A stretch of DNA of 64,000 nt from Microglena sp. YARC (taxonomy: Eukaryota > Chlorophyta > Chlorophyceae > Chlamydomonadales > Chlamydomonadaceae): contig CM039464.1 of the NCBI GenBank assembly GCA_022414725.1, positions 60,371,908-60,435,907 on the forward strand, given 5' to 3'. The stretch's first letter is position 1, and every line of letters starts with the position of its first letter. The notes under the pieces are model-generated. The model was not told the DNA's origin, made no database searches, and saw only the letters and a list, made by a program, of their open reading frames with translations. The position numbers and the translations under genes are program-made. Below, piece by piece: positions 1-11,080 of the stretch.

Positions 1-97
1 GATTGGGGCTCAGTTCATCAGTGCTTTTTCTTTTTAAGCCCTTCCTATACGGTTGGGCAAGTCCCTTCAGCCTATTTGGCCCACCCCTGGACTGTAA

Positions 98-180
98 CAT
101 ACATATATATATATATATATATACATACATACATATATATACATACATGCATACATATATACATACATACATACATATCA
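98..180. repeat. TA / CATA microsatellite
   Basis: A short run of TA and CATA units near the left window edge. The preceding bases (about 46-90, containing GGTTGGGCAAGTCCCTT) recur in inverted orientation at about 11108-11190. The rest of positions 1-97 shows nothing I can assign. Confidence 0.9.
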
Positions 181-213
181 TTACCTAGAAAAACGATTCA
201 AAAGAGTGGGGGA

Positions 214-621
214 AATCACACCATTTGCTCAATAACCAACTGCTGCTTAAGCAGCTTGGCATTCCTCTCTCTCGAAATAAAATGTAACAAATGGTGTGAT
301 TTTCCAAAACAATTAAGAAAACAAAATGCAAAAAAACAAAAAACAATTCAGAATTGAAAGGAAAAATCACACCATGCGCTCAATACCCAACAGCTGCTGG
401 AACAGCTTGGCATCCCACAATCGAAAATAAAAAAAACAGACAACTAAAAAATTAAAATCAATCACACCATACACTCAATAACCAACAGCTGTTGGATCAG
501 CTTGGCGTTACTCACTGGAAAAAACAATAAAAAAAGAAAAAACATAAACATAAACATAAAAAATAAATACACCATGCGCTCAATGACCAGCAATTGCTGG
601 ATTAGCTTGGCGTTCCACACT
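214..621 (-). repeat. Tandem truncated copies of the 3' edge of WD40 exon A
   Basis: Four truncated copies (about 215-263, 364-421, 467-515, 569-621) of the last 15 or so codons of the exon at 665-871, encoding variants of NAKLIQQLLVIERM. Each is followed on the minus strand by GTG, the same donor position as the full exon. They are separated by A-rich spacers of 50-100 bp. A short inverted piece (AAATGGTGTGATTTT near 288-302) faces the copy at 215. They lie downstream of the full exon, so they sit inside the next intron. Confidence 0.8.
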
Positions 622-664
622 TGAAAAAGAAAAAAAGAAAAAAATATATAAACAAAAAACACAC

Positions 665-871
665 CATGCGCTCAATGACCAACAGCTGCTGGAACAGCTT
701 GGCGTTCCACACGCGAATGGTCTTATCAGCTGAGCAACTAGCCAAGAAAGCGCCATCCCCGCTGTAGCTGATGCCGGTGACTGGCGCCTGGTGGCCTTCC
801 AAGACAGACGTGCAGGTACCAGCATCAGGACTCCATATGCGGATTGACTTGTCGGCAGAGCAGCTTGCAAG
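665..871 (-). CDS. WD40 repeat protein, exon A (partial gene)
   Basis: A 207 bp, 69-codon internal exon in phase 0. It is bounded by a CTCTAG acceptor on the 872 side and by a GTGTGT donor at 664. It encodes LASCSADKSIRIW near its start, then LEGHQAPVTGISYSGDGAF and a second LASCSADKTIRVW. These are WD40 blade signatures: GH, then SxDG, then the SADKTIRVW strand ending in a WD/WN pair. WD40 propellers are protein-interaction scaffolds, and no partner can be named from this sequence. The reading frame joins in phase to exon B (2922-3173). The gene continues off the left edge, so the C-terminus is missing. Partial exon copies surround it on both sides. I do not recognise the orthologue. Confidence 0.85.
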
Positions 872-875
872 CTAG

Positions 876-1250
876 AGGGGGGGGGGGGGGGGGGGGGGAG
901 GGAGACGAATCATATTTTTTGTGGTTTTTTGTTTCTTTTTGAACTGTAGCTAATGCCAGTGACAGACGCCTGGTGGACTTCCTAGACAGACGTGCAGGTA
1001 CCAGCATCATGACTCCATATACGGATGGACTTGTCAGCAGAGCAGCTTGCAAGCTGGGGGGGGCGTGTGGGCGTGTGGGCGTGTGGGCGTGTGGGTGGGT
1101 GGGTGGGTGGGCGGGCGTTGAGTGTGTGTGTGTGTGTGTGTGGGGGGGGGGGGGTCCATGACGACATCTGAACTCCATATGCGGATGGACTTGTCAGCAG
1201 AGCAGCTTGCAAGCTAGAGGGGTGGGGTGGGGGGTGGGGGGGAGTCGAAT
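876..1250 (-). repeat. G-rich intron with truncated 5' copies of exon A
   Basis: Poly-G tracts (876-898, 1141-1153, 1221-1240) and GGGCGTGT / TG repeats carry two partial copies of the exon A start. The first is about 952-1054, encoding LASCSADKSIRIWSHDAG but with an in-frame TAG where the full exon has TTG-GAA. The second is about 1160-1214, encoding LASCSADKSIRIWSSD before it dissolves into repeats. Both follow a C-rich tract ending in AG, so they look like acceptor-side duplications. They lie upstream of the full exon in gene orientation. Confidence 0.75.
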
Positions 1251-1360
1251 TGTACTGTAGACTCTGGTCGATTTGATTTTTTCACACACACACACACACA
1301 CTATCTCTATCACATGCAAACTCTTTCTCTCTTACACAGCTTTTTTGTTTCGGCCCCTTT

Positions 1361-1569
1361 CAGTGATATACATTGGTCTAGTGGTAGACGAAGTCACTCT
1401 GAGGATGAAGAGTCGGGGGTTCGATCCCCCCTCGGTCGCTCTTGGCGTTGCAGGTCGTTGTCAACCACAATGGTAGCTTTTTCAGTTGAGGTAGAAGACC
1501 GCTCCCTACCCGCGTACGACGGGCTCCCTTAACACCACGCCCCACCAGGCGTTATCATAACAGTGATAT
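1361..1569 (+). mobile_element. tRNA-derived SINE, copy 1 (full length, with TSDs)
   Basis: The element spans 1370-1560 and is flanked by perfect 9 bp duplications CAGTGATAT at 1361-1369 and 1561-1569. The head has a pol III A-box-like TGGTCTAGTGGTAGAC and a B-box GGGTTCGATCCCC, as in Gly/Glu/Asp-type tRNAs. The body (about 1435-1530) has no recognisable gene. The tail CTTAACACCACGCCCC ... GGCGTTATC matches the 3' end of the LINE at 31678. Related copies are at 46643, 54180 and 54932. It lies in the intron of the WD40 gene, antisense to that gene. Confidence 0.9.
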
Positions 1570-1639
1570 GTTTTTCAAATTTGAAAGAGCAAATCTTATT
1601 ACGTCTTTATATTTGCCTCCTCCCAGGACAGCATCCTTA

Positions 1640-1795
1640 TTACGATTTTAGTCGATTTAGTCAATGTTTGTCGATTTTAGTCAATGATTGTCGATTTTAG
1701 TCAATGTTTGTCAATTTTAGTCAATGATTGTCGATTTTAGTCAATGTTTGTCGATTTTAGTCAATATTTGTCGATTGTAGTCAATTTAAGTCCAT
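1640..1795. repeat. About 20 bp tandem repeat
   Basis: Seven to eight head-to-tail units close to TGTCGATTTTAGTCAATGAT, alternating AATGTT and AATGAT. Flanks on both sides contain TCTTATTACG motifs (about 1590 and 1825), which suggests the array sits inside a larger unit. From 1796 to 2160 there is no gene. That stretch holds a poly-C run at 2009-2028 and the palindrome CCCCGATATCGGG near 1980. Confidence 0.85.
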
Positions 1796-2179
1796 TTCGG
1801 TTGTTTTTGTATTTGAAGGTCTCTTATTACGATAATTTTGGCCCAAAAACGGGGTCTTATATTACGATCGTAATAAATTTCGGAAAAATAAAGCCTGCTC
1901 TCGCACACACACCAGTGTTTCATTTTTCGACGACGCATCGCCATTCCGTCGCCAGTCTATAGAATGCTACACCCCCGGACCCCGATATCGGGACGCGCTG
2001 CCCCCCGCCCCCCCCCCCCCCCCCCCCCAGGCTCTGCGCTTCGCACTCCGCCATGCTTTGGCTACGCACTATCCTGAAATCAGGGTTGAGTAGCCCAAGT
2101 AGCTACTCAAACTGGACTACAGAAATCTGAAATAAAAAACACTGACACACACACACACCTGCGAGTGGTATGGTGAGCA

Positions 2180-2270
2180 TATTACCCCCCCCCACCCACC
2201 TCACCCCCACCCACCTCGCCCCCCCTACCTCATCCCCCCCCCCCCCCCATCCCCCACCCAATCTACCTTA

Positions 2271-2321
<51 letters not shown>

Positions 2322-2430
2322 CCCCCCCCCACCCCCACATCCCCTACCCTACCTCATCCCCCCCCCACACACACCCACCCACCCGCCCTCACCCACCCAC
2401 CCCCACCACCCACACCCTCCAACCACACCT
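2180..2430. repeat. CCCACC and poly-C low-complexity tract
   Basis: Almost pure C with A and T interruptions on the plus strand, including a run of about 45 C around 2273-2318. In WD40 gene orientation this is the G-rich interior of the intron between exons B and A. Runs of this length are hard to sequence, so their length here is uncertain. Confidence 0.9.
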
Positions 2431-2921
2431 GTGAGCTGTAAGGTGAGCATGCCACCATGTAGATGACACCAAAGAGCCTCCCCCTCCACACCCACACCCA
2501 CATTCTAACCCACGAATACACTCTTTCTTCCTCTCTCTCTCACCCACACCCACACTCTCTCCCCGCCACACACACACACACCCCACACACACACCTGTGA
2601 GCTATAGGGTGAGCATGCCACCATGTAGATGACACCAAAGTGCCTCCCCCTCCATACCTACACCCACACCCACACCCACATTCTAACCCACGAATACACT
2701 CTTTCTTCCTCTCTCTCTCACCCACACCCACACTCTCTCCCCGCCACACACACACACACCCCACACACATACCTGTGAGCTATAGGGTGAGCATGCCACC
2801 ATGTAGATGACACCAAAGTGGCCCTCCATCAGAGTCACACACACACACACACACACGCTCCCCCCCCTCCCCTCCTCCCCCCCACACACACATAAGCACA
2901 CACTCTCTCTCACACACACAC
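2431..2921 (-). repeat. Tandem truncated copies of the 3' edge of WD40 exon B
   Basis: Three copies (about 2431-2476, 2594-2652, 2774-2836) of the exon B end, encoding FGVIYMVACSPYSSQ and each followed by a GTGTGTGTG donor. The first two copies share a roughly 160-175 bp unit, including an intervening block with ATTCTAACCCACGAATACAC and CTCTCTCTCTCACCCACACC. The third continues further into the exon (MEGHFG). The arrangement mirrors that beside exon A. Confidence 0.8.
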
Positions 2922-3173
2922 CTGTGAGCTGTAGGGTGAGCATGCCACCATGTAGATGACACCAAAGTGGCCCTCCATCAGAGTCAACTGCTTGGCTTGC
3001 TTGATGTCCCACATGCGTACAGTACGGTCGGCACTACCGCTGGCAATCTTGCTGCCGTCCAGTGTGAACGACACGGAATTGACGGTGTCCCTGTGTCCGT
3101 CGAACACACAAATCTCCTCCATGATTTTCATGTCCCAAAGGCGAACACTCTTGTCACAGGATGCGCTGGCAAG
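2922..3173 (-). CDS. WD40 repeat protein, exon B (partial gene)
   Basis: A 252 bp, 84-codon exon in phase 0. It starts after a CACACCCCAG acceptor and ends at CAG before a GTGTGTG donor. It encodes two blade signatures: LASASCDKSVRLWDMK at the start, then FDGHRDTVNSVSFTLDGSK followed by IASGSADRTVRMWDIK, and finally MEGHFGVIYMVACSPYSSQ. Joined to exon A, the sequence runs on as a third blade (SPYSSQ then LASCSADKSIRIW), exactly the usual WD40 order of S-P-x-x-x then LAS. That phase-perfect junction is the best evidence that these exons belong to one gene. Confidence 0.87.
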
Positions 3174-3240
3174 CTGGGGTGTGGGTGTGGAGGTGGGGGT
3201 GTGTGAGTGTGTCGTGGGGTGTGCATGGGTTTGGGTGTGG

Positions 3241-3361
3241 GGGTCCAGTGTGAATGACACGGAATTAATGGTGTCCCTGTGCCCGTCGAACACACAAATC
3301 TCCTCCATGATTTTCATGTCCCAAAGGCGAACACTCTTGTCACAGGATGCGCAGGCCAGCT
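3241..3361 (-). repeat. Truncated 5' copy of WD40 exon B
   Basis: About 120 bp encoding LACASCDKSVRLWDMK through FDGHRDTINSVSFTLD. It then stops abruptly in the GGGTGTGGGGG repeat that separates it from the true exon. It has its own C-rich AG acceptor. Nucleotide identity to 3060-3173 is very high, so the duplication is recent or homogenised. Splicing to this acceptor could not give a normal blade. Confidence 0.8.
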
Positions 3362-3466
3362 GGGGGCGTGGGGTCGGGTGAGGGGGTGGGTGGGTGGGGT
3401 GGGGTGGGGGGTAAGTCAGTGAGTGTGGGTGAGGGATGAGGTGTGGGCATATATATACAGGGTTCC

Positions 3467-3682
3467 AACATTGGACATATCTGGAGTCATAGCCACAGCT
3501 GTCACACCGGCCAGTGACAGCTGTGCATCCTGGTGGCCCTGTTTATGTATGGCCACAGCTGTCACGGCATCATATCAATATATGTATTAAAAAAACTATA
3601 TAAATACAGTTTTTTAATACATATATTGATATGATTGCCGTGACAGCTGTTGCCATTGCACCCGATATATCCAAGGTATATA

Positions 3683-3690
<8 letters not shown>
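3467..3690. repeat. Long palindrome made of exon C edge copies
   Basis: Two pieces of the exon C 3' edge meet head to head. The left arm (about 3548-3597) reads GGCCACAGCTGTCACGGCAT and so on to an A run. The right arm (about 3607-3655) is its reverse complement, giving roughly 48 bp arms with about 9 bases between them. The right arm continues to about 3690 and matches, inverted, the copy at 5420-5500. This inverted pair brackets the unassigned 3700-5415 block. Single-strand hairpin formation is possible. Confidence 0.8.
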
Positions 3691-3716
<26 letters not shown>

Positions 3717-3727
3717 AAATATAAAGG

Positions 3728-3762
<35 letters not shown>

Positions 3763-5419
3763 AAAGACATACACGGATTTCTGAAAAAAGTTCGATGCCG
3801 ACGCTAGCTGGCTTTGGCTTAATTGCCGAGATACTCATAGCGAATCACCCACACCGCCTATCGGCTGAATTCGCGGGTTAGAAATAGCTTATCGTGCCTG
3901 AGTCCACTCCGAGTGCGTAAAATTCGAATCCCCAGTTCAGCTTTCAAGCAACTTTCACTCCTCCGCATCAAGAGCACACCTGCGCGCCATATCCCTTTCC
4001 GCCTTTTTGACTGAGCCGAATACCCATCCAACTCACTACCGAGATTTCGAAAATGACAGAGCAGGTGAATGCGTTGCGATAAATCATCTTCCGCATTCGA
4101 TCTGAGCGTCAAAACCTAGAATGGCGCTCAGACTTATTGTCTATAATCTTCTGCTCCTCGACGCCACCATGAATGCGCACAATCAAACAGATTTAAGCAG
4201 ACGGGCAACGAATACAGCCAGCCAGCGAGCTCTTCACAGCGAAAGGCGAGCTCTACATGCCGAAGAGCATAGGAGCGATGCAAATCAGAGACGGCGTTTG
4301 GCAAATGCTGTAGGTCAGCCTGGACGTGCTGGGAATGGAAATGGATACTCGCAACTTTCTCGCAACCCCGGAACTTCAAATCTCTATCCCCAATCATGCG
4401 CAATTCTTTCTCACCAGCGATCTTTGCCTAGGCATACCATCCCTCCCCTGTTCCTCACCCAGACTCTCGCATGAAGAGCCAGGGGCATTCGGATTCTCAA
4501 AATACATTCTGAGTTCTCATTGGGCGCCCATTCGATCCTCAGCGTCAATATACGTTATGAGCTCTCGTCAGGCGCCGTTTCGATCCTCAGCGCTCTTCCG
4601 CCTGCGAGCGTTGCCACCATTCACTTCACGCATGCGCACTTTCACCATGCCTGTGCATCAATTGTGTCACGGTTGGCAGCCAGTGGATGCGAGCAGCCAT
4701 TTCCTTCCCATTTCTCACACTTGGACCGCTCCTATCTATGCAATCCTATCTATGCAATCTCTTTTCATTGTATCGATGATCGTTAAGCACGGCGCTGCGA
4801 ATTTGATTCAGCAGTGTTTGATCGGACGGAAGTCGAAGATTTCTACCATATAATCGCGATATGGCCCTTGCACCCCTCAGCCAATCTCTTTCACTGTTTC
4901 AAGCATTGATGCATCGGTAGCTTAGCATGTTGCGATAGAAGACTGCCTGGAACTTCCTGGTCAAAGCAACAGCTGCAGGTTGACCCACCATGGGTGGGGA
5001 TGCTTGGGCGAGGGGAGGGGAAAGAAAGAGAAAGTGTGTACATGGGTGGGGTGAGGGCAAGGAGGGATTCAGAAATGTGTGGAGGCTGTGGGTCTGGCTT
5101 GGGTTGAGTTGGAATGGTTTGTGTGTCATACATCTGGGTAGGGGGGTACATACAAGGACGTAACCCGATATGTTACCCAGGTCCTGGGGGCTGGGGGTGG
5201 GGGGTGGGGGTATTTTTAGTAAGGAAAGGAAGTGGGCATGTGTTAGATATTTTGCAAAGGGGGACATATCTTGACTGTGTGCATGTGAGTAAGGGGGGGC
5301 GGAGGGTGTACGTTCAAGGGCGATGCACGTTATGTAACCCAGGCCAGAAACAGGACCCAGGACCTGGGTGGGTGGTGTGGCGGGTGGCCTCCGCCACACG
5401 GGCAATGTACTAGTATATA
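3691..5419. other. Unassigned intronic block between inverted repeats
   Basis: After TA-rich sequence (3691-3772) come about 1.1 kb of mixed-composition sequence and then G-rich sequence (about 4980-5400). The longest open frames are 117 codons (4121-4474, plus) and 175 codons (4326-4853, plus). Neither resembles a family I know. Within the second, a diverged direct repeat of about 48 bp (about 4510-4600) shares TTCGATCCTCAGCG. The inverted exon-edge copies at both ends suggest an inversion or an inserted segment. I see no terminal repeats or TSD that would name it. Confidence 0.5.
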
Positions 5420-5893
<474 letters not shown>

Positions 5894-6086
5894 CTTGGAC
5901 ATATCTGGTGACATGGCCACAGCTGTCACTGCATCCTTGTGACCCTCAAGGACGGATAGGGTTTCACCCGTCTTGGCATCCCAAACCCTAACTGTCTTGT
6001 CAGCAGAACCAGAAGCCAGCTTGCCACCATCAGCGCTGAAGCATACGCTGTTGAAAACTGAGGAGGGACCCCTCTAGCAAGGCAAC
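5894..6086 (-). CDS. WD40 repeat protein, exon C (one extra base)
   Basis: A 193 bp exon between a TTTCTCCAG acceptor and an AAG/GTTATA donor. In the WD40 frame it reads VFNSVCFSADGGKLASGSADK, then a VRVWDAKTGETLS strand, then [19 protein letters not shown], which runs in phase into exon B. A phase-0 exon should be 192 bp. The extra base lies in the G/C run near 6068-6075; the truncated upstream copy near 6540 has one base fewer there and reads ALLEGPSSVFNSVCFS without a break. Either the gene is frameshifted, the assembly has an error, or splicing avoids it. Confidence 0.78.
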
Positions 6087-7010
6087 CTGGAGAAAGGGTT
6101 GGGTTGGGTTGGGTTGGGTTGAGGGTTGGGAGGGGGGGGGGGGGGGGGTAAGGTTGGGTTGGGTGTGGGAGGTAAAAACGTTTGGGTTTTGGGGGTGGGT
6201 GGTTGTTTTTGTGGGGTGGGTGTGTGGGTGGGGGTGGGTGTGGGGTGTGGGGGGGTAGATATTCCAGCTTTCTACCATCGGTGCTGAAGCATGCGCTGTT
6301 GAAAACTGAGGAGGGCCATCTAGCAAGGCAACCTGGAGAAGGAGTTGGGTTGGGTTGGGGTTGGGGGGGTAGGAGGGGTGAGTTGGGTTGGGTTGGGTTG
6401 GGGGGTAAAAAGTTTTTTTTTTTTTTTTTTTTGGGGGGGGGGGGGGGGGAGGGGGGGGGGGGGAGGGGGGGGGGACTAGATATTCCAGCTTGCTACCATC
6501 GGTGCTGAAGCATACGCTGTTGAAAACTGAGGAGGGGCCCTCTAGCAAGGCAACCTGGAGAAGGAGTTGGGTTTGGTTGGTTGGGGGGGGGGGGGGGGGG
6601 GGTAGGGGTAATGTTTGGTTGGGGGGGGGGGGGGTAAACAGGTTGGGGGTTTGGTGGGAAGGGTGGGTGGGTGGGTGGGTGGGGTGGGGTGGGGTGGGGG
6701 GGATGAGTTGATATGCCAGCTTGCTTACCATCGGCGCTGAAGCAACGCTGTTGAAACTGAGGAGGGCCCCTGTAGCAAGGCAACCTGAAAAAATGGTTGG
6801 GTTTGGGGGTGGAGGGGGTAGGGGGGTAAGGTTGGCTGGGTGTGGGGGTAAAAAGGTTGGGGAGTTGGGTGGGGTGGGGTGGGGGTGGGGGTGGGTATGT
6901 GTGTATGAGTAGATATGCCAGCTTGCTACCATGTGATATGAAGCAGATTGCTTGCTGAGAACGGAGGGGGGGGCCTATAGCAAGGCAACCTGGCGAAGGG
7001 TTGAGTATTT

Positions 7011-7045
<35 letters not shown>

Positions 7046-7060
7046 GGGGGAAGAAGGCTG
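6087..7060 (-). repeat. G-rich array with truncated 5' copies of exon C
   Basis: Four acceptor-side copies (about 6262-6335, 6480-6562, 6712-6790, 6910-6995) carry GTTGCCTTGCTAGAGGG and the first 20 or so codons of exon C. Each then breaks into GGGTTGGGTTG, poly-G and GGGTGGG sequence. Unit spacing is about 180-240 bp. The third and fourth copies are more diverged (missing bases, GTGATATGAAGC in place of the SADG codons). Poly-G runs at about 6580-6602 and 7014-7044 make lengths unreliable. Sequence 7061-7180 shows nothing assignable. Confidence 0.78.
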
Positions 7061-7180
7061 GATGAGTCGTACTTATTTTTGGGGGATGTGGATCAATCGG
7101 CATTGTGTTGCACATACCAGATTAGTAGCAAATAATTATGTCATGTACATCCTATACTTGGAATAAATCAATCAGCTTTG

Positions 7181-8330
7181 CTCAACGTTTCGTGGAGGAT
7201 GCCACCTCCTGGAATGAATAATAATAAAATAAAATGACAGTATAACAGTATAACACTTTCCCCTGCTGCCCAGTGTCGGCACCCCACAAGCACACTGTCT
7301 TCGATGTGCACCCATTGGCATTTTGTGTTGCATATACACACACAACTATTTTACAAATAAAAACAAAATAAATAACAATAAAATAAAATAAAATAACAGT
7401 ATACAAGTATAACACTTTCCCCTGCTGCCCAGTGTTGGCATCCCACAAGCACACTGTCTTCGATGTGCACCCATTGGCATTTTGTGTTGCATATACACAC
7501 ACAGATATTATACTAATAAAAAATAAAATAGAAAATACATCCTGAATAAATAATAACACAATAAAAAATAAAATAGAAAATACATCCTGAATAAATAATA
7601 ACACAATTCAAAACAGTATACAAGTTTCACCTGCTGCCCAGTGTTGGCGTCCCACAAGCAAGTACTATTTGGTTGTGTACCAACTGGCATTTTGCGTTGT
7701 ATACACACAAAACAATTATACTTATAAAAACAAATACAAATACAAATGCAGGTGCAGTACAAATGCAAATACAAATGCAAAACAATACTGGAAACAATAC
7801 AAATACAAATTCAGTACAAATGCAAATGCAAATACAAATGCAGTACAAATGCAAATACAAATGCAAAACAATACTGGAAATTATACAAATACAAATACAA
7901 ATGCAAAACAATACTGGAAAATATACAAATACTAATACAAATACAAATGCAGTCCTATGCAAATACAAATGCAAAACGATACTGGAAAATATACAAATAC
8001 AAATGCAAATACAAATGCAAAACAATACTGGAAAATATACAAATACAAAAAACGTCCCGGGAAAAAAAGGTTTCACCTGCTGCCCAGTGTTGGCATCCCA
8101 CAAGCGTACTGTTTGGGTTGTGGACCAATTGGCATGTTTTGTTGCATTTATACACAAAAACACTATACGAATTCAGATACAAATATAAATACAAATACAA
8201 AATAAAGCACGACTTTATAATAATAAAATAAAATAAACAAGTTTCACCTGCTGCCCAGTGTTGGCGTCCCACAAGCGTACAGTTTTGGTTGTGGACCAAT
8301 TGGCCTTTTGTGTTGCATATACACAGTCAA
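7181..8330 (-). repeat. Tandem truncated copies of the 3' edge of exon D with spacer microsatellites
   Basis: Five copies (about 7255-7345, 7418-7500, 7622-7705, 8068-8145, 8243-8330) encode KTVRLWDANTGQQ or close variants. Four are followed by the GTGAAAC donor-like sequence; the rightmost 7255 copy shows a variant. Each copy is preceded by a non-exonic lead encoding CVYATQNAN-like sequence that is common to all units. Between 7735 and 8045 the spacer is an ATACAAATGCAA hexamer/dodecamer repeat. Confidence 0.8.
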
Positions 8331-8980
8331 AAAAGCTGCAAATAAATATTGAACAAATAATCATAAAATAAATACAAAATAAAAACTGAATGAATAATAA
8401 TAAAATTAATACAAAATATAGACTGAATAAATGATAATAAAATAAATACAATATATAAACTGAATAAATAATAATAAAATTAATACGAAATAAATACTGA
8501 ATAAACAATGATAAAAAAAATAAAAAATATATACTGAATGAATAATAATAAAATGAATACAAAATAAATACTCAATAAATAATAATAAAATGAATACAAA
8601 TTATATACTGAATAAACAATAATACAATAAATACAAATTATATACTGAATAATTGATCATAAATAAATACAATATATAAACTGAATACATAATAATACAA
8701 TTAATACGAAATAAATACTGAATAAATAATAATAAAATAAATAAAACTTATATACTGAATGAATAATAATATAATGAATAAAAAATAAATACTGAATAAA
8801 TAAGAATAAATTAAATACAAAATAAATACTGAATAAATAATAATAAAATAACTACAAAATAAATACTGCATAAATAATAATAAAATGAATACAAAATAAA
8901 TACTGAATAAATAATAATAAAATAAATACAACATAAATACCGAAAAAAAGAATAATAAAAACAAAAAAGCAGCATAAAAG
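8331..8980. repeat. A/T-rich repeat of about 35 bp units
   Basis: About 18 imperfect units close to ATACTGAATAAATAATAATA plus AAATAAATACAAAATAA on the plus strand, nearly free of G except in CTGAATG steps. It fills the intron immediately downstream of exon D in gene orientation. Confidence 0.9.
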
Positions 8981-8986
8981 TTTCAC

Positions 8987-9128
8987 CTGCTGCCCAGTGT
9001 TGGCGTCCCACAAGCGTACTGTTTTGGATGTGGACCCGTTAGCAATTTTGTTGCCATCTGGAGAAAAACACACACTGGTCACTCGCCCTCCTATCGCCAG
9101 GTCACTCAAGATCATGAGACAAGGGGAC
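8987..9128 (-). CDS. WD40 repeat protein, exon D (partial gene)
   Basis: A 142 bp exon from an ACCTGCAG acceptor to a CAG/GTGAAAC donor. After one leading base it reads SPCLMILSDLAIGGRVTSVC, then FSPDGNKIANGSTSKTVRLW and DANTGQQ. The VTSVCFSPDG and KTVRLWD strings are typical WD40 strands, with ANGSTSK in the usual SGSxDK position. It joins in phase 0 to exon C (TGQQ then VALLEG). Because it starts in phase 1 it cannot be the first coding exon. The upstream exon would lie beyond the GGT/GT and 110 bp satellites, or in or past the gap. Confidence 0.83.
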
Positions 9129-9136
9129 CTGCAGGT

Positions 9137-10669
9137 GGTGTGTGTGTGTGTGGTGGTGGTGGTGGTGGTGGTGTGTGTGGGGCGTGTGTGTGGGTGGTGG
9201 GGTGGTGTGGTGGTGGGGGGGGGGGGCGTGTGTGTGTGTGTGGTGGTGGTGGTGGTGGGGGGGGGGGGCGTGTGTGTGTGTGTGTGGTGGTGGTGTGGTG
9301 GTGGTGGTGTGTGGGGGGCGTGTGTGTGGGGTGGTGGTGGTGTGGTGGTGGTGGTGGGGCGTGTGTGTGTGTGTGGTGGTGGTGGTGGTGGTGGTGGGGG
9401 GGGGGGGCGTGTGTGTGTGTGTGGTGGTGGTGGTGGTGGTGGTGGTGGGGGGGGGGGCGTGTGTGTGTGTGTGGTGGTGGTGGTGGTGGTGGTGGTGGGG
9501 GGGGGGGGGGGGCGTGTGTGTGTGTGTGTGGGTGGTGGTGGTGGTGGTGGGGGTGGGGTGGGGGGCGTGTGTGTGTGTGTGTGGTGGTGGTGGTGGTGGT
9601 GTGGGGGGGTGGTGGGGGGGGGGGCGTGTGTGTGTGTGTGGTGGTGGTGGTGGTGGTGGTGGTGGTGGTGGGGGCGTGTTTGTATGTGTGTGTGTGTGGT
9701 GGTGGTGGTTGTGGTGTGGTGGGGGGTGGGGGGGCGAGTGTGTGTGTGTGTGTGGTGGTGGTGGTGGTGGTGGGGGGGGGGGCGTGTGTGTGTGTGTGTG
9801 GTGGTGGTGTTGGTGGTGTGTTGGTGGTGGGGGGGGTGGGGGCGTGTGTGTGTGTGTGTGTGTGTGTGGTGGTGGTGGTGGTGGCGGGGGGGGGGGGGGG
9901 GGGCGTGTGTGTGTGTGTGGTGGGGGTGGGGGTGGTGGTGGGTGGGGGGAGCGTGTGTGTGTGGTGGTGTGTGGTGGTGTGTGTGTGTGTGTGGGGCGTT
10001 TGTGTGTGTGTGTGTGGTGTGTGGTGGTGGTGGTGGTGGGGGGGGGGGGGCGTGTTAGTGTGTGTGGTGGTGTGTGGTGGTGGTGGGGGGGGGGCGTGTG
10101 TGTGTGTGTGGTGGTGGTGGTGGTGGTGGGGGGGTGGGGGGGCGGCGTGTGTGTGTGTGTGTGGTGGTGGTGGTGGGGTGGGGTGGGGGGGGCGTGTGTG
10201 TGTGTGTGGTGGTGGTGGGTGTGTGTGTGGGGGGGTGTGTGTGTGTGTGTGTGGTGGTGGTGGTGGTGGTGGTGGTGGTGGTGGTGGGGGGGGGCGTGTG
10301 TGCGTGTGTTTGTGTGTGTGGTGGTGGTGGGGGGGGGGCGTGTGTATGTGTGTGTGTGTGTGGGTGGGGGGGGGGTGGGGGGGGGGCGTGTGTGTGTGCG
10401 TGTGTGTGGGTGGGGGGGTGGTGGTGGTGTGGGGGGGGGGGGCGTGTGTGTGTGCGTGTGTGTGTGTGTGGTGGTGTGGTGGTGGTGGTGGTGGGGGGGG
10501 GCGTGTGTGTGTGTGTGTGTGTGGTGGTGGGGTGGTGGGGGTGGTGGGGTGGGTGGGGGGGTGGGGGCTGGGGGGGGGGGGGGGCGTGTGTGTGTTTGTG
10601 TGTGTGTGGTGGTGGGGGGGGGCGTGTGTGTGTGTGTGGTGGTGGTGGTGGTGGTGGTGGGGGGGGGGG

Positions 10670-10718
<49 letters not shown>

Positions 10719-11080
10719 GAGAGTGTGGTGGTGGTGGTGGTGGTGTGTGTGTGTGTGTGTGTGTGTGTGGTGGTGGTGGTGGTGGTGGTGGTGGGGGGCG
10801 TGTTTGTATGTTTGTGTGTGGTGGTGGTGGTGGAGGGGGGGGGCGTGTGTGTGTGTGTGTGTGTGGTGGTGGTGGTGGTGATGGGTGGGGTGGGGGAGTG
10901 TGTGTGTGTGTGTGTGGTGGTGGTGGTGGTGTGTGTGTGTGGTGGTGTGTGTGTGTGGGGGGTGGCGTGTGTGTGTGTGTGTGTGTGTGGTGGTGCGGTG
11001 GGGGGGGGGGGGCGTGTGTGTGTGTGTGTGTGTGTGGGGGGGGGGGGGTATGTGTGCAGTGTGGGTGGCGTGTGGGTGTT
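9137..11080. repeat. Compound GGT/GT/poly-G satellite
   Basis: About 1.94 kb of plus-strand G and T with almost no A. About 35 irregular units follow the pattern (GT)n, (GGT)n, poly-G, then a C in GGGGCGTGTG. Unit length is about 40-75 bp. Alternating GT can adopt Z-DNA and the G runs could form quadruplexes; both are textbook properties, not shown here. All long open frames (HTHT, VCVCV, WWWW peptides) are by-products. It lies at the acceptor side of exon D, so it is probably intronic. Confidence 0.95.

Noticed and set aside
1380..1435. Functional tRNA gene
   Set aside because: A and B boxes are present but no foldable acceptor stem or anticodon arm; the same head is joined to the same body in four places, so it is a SINE.
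4326..4853. 175-codon open frame as a host gene
   Set aside because: No recognisable motif, no splice or start context, and it lies between inverted repeats inside an intron.
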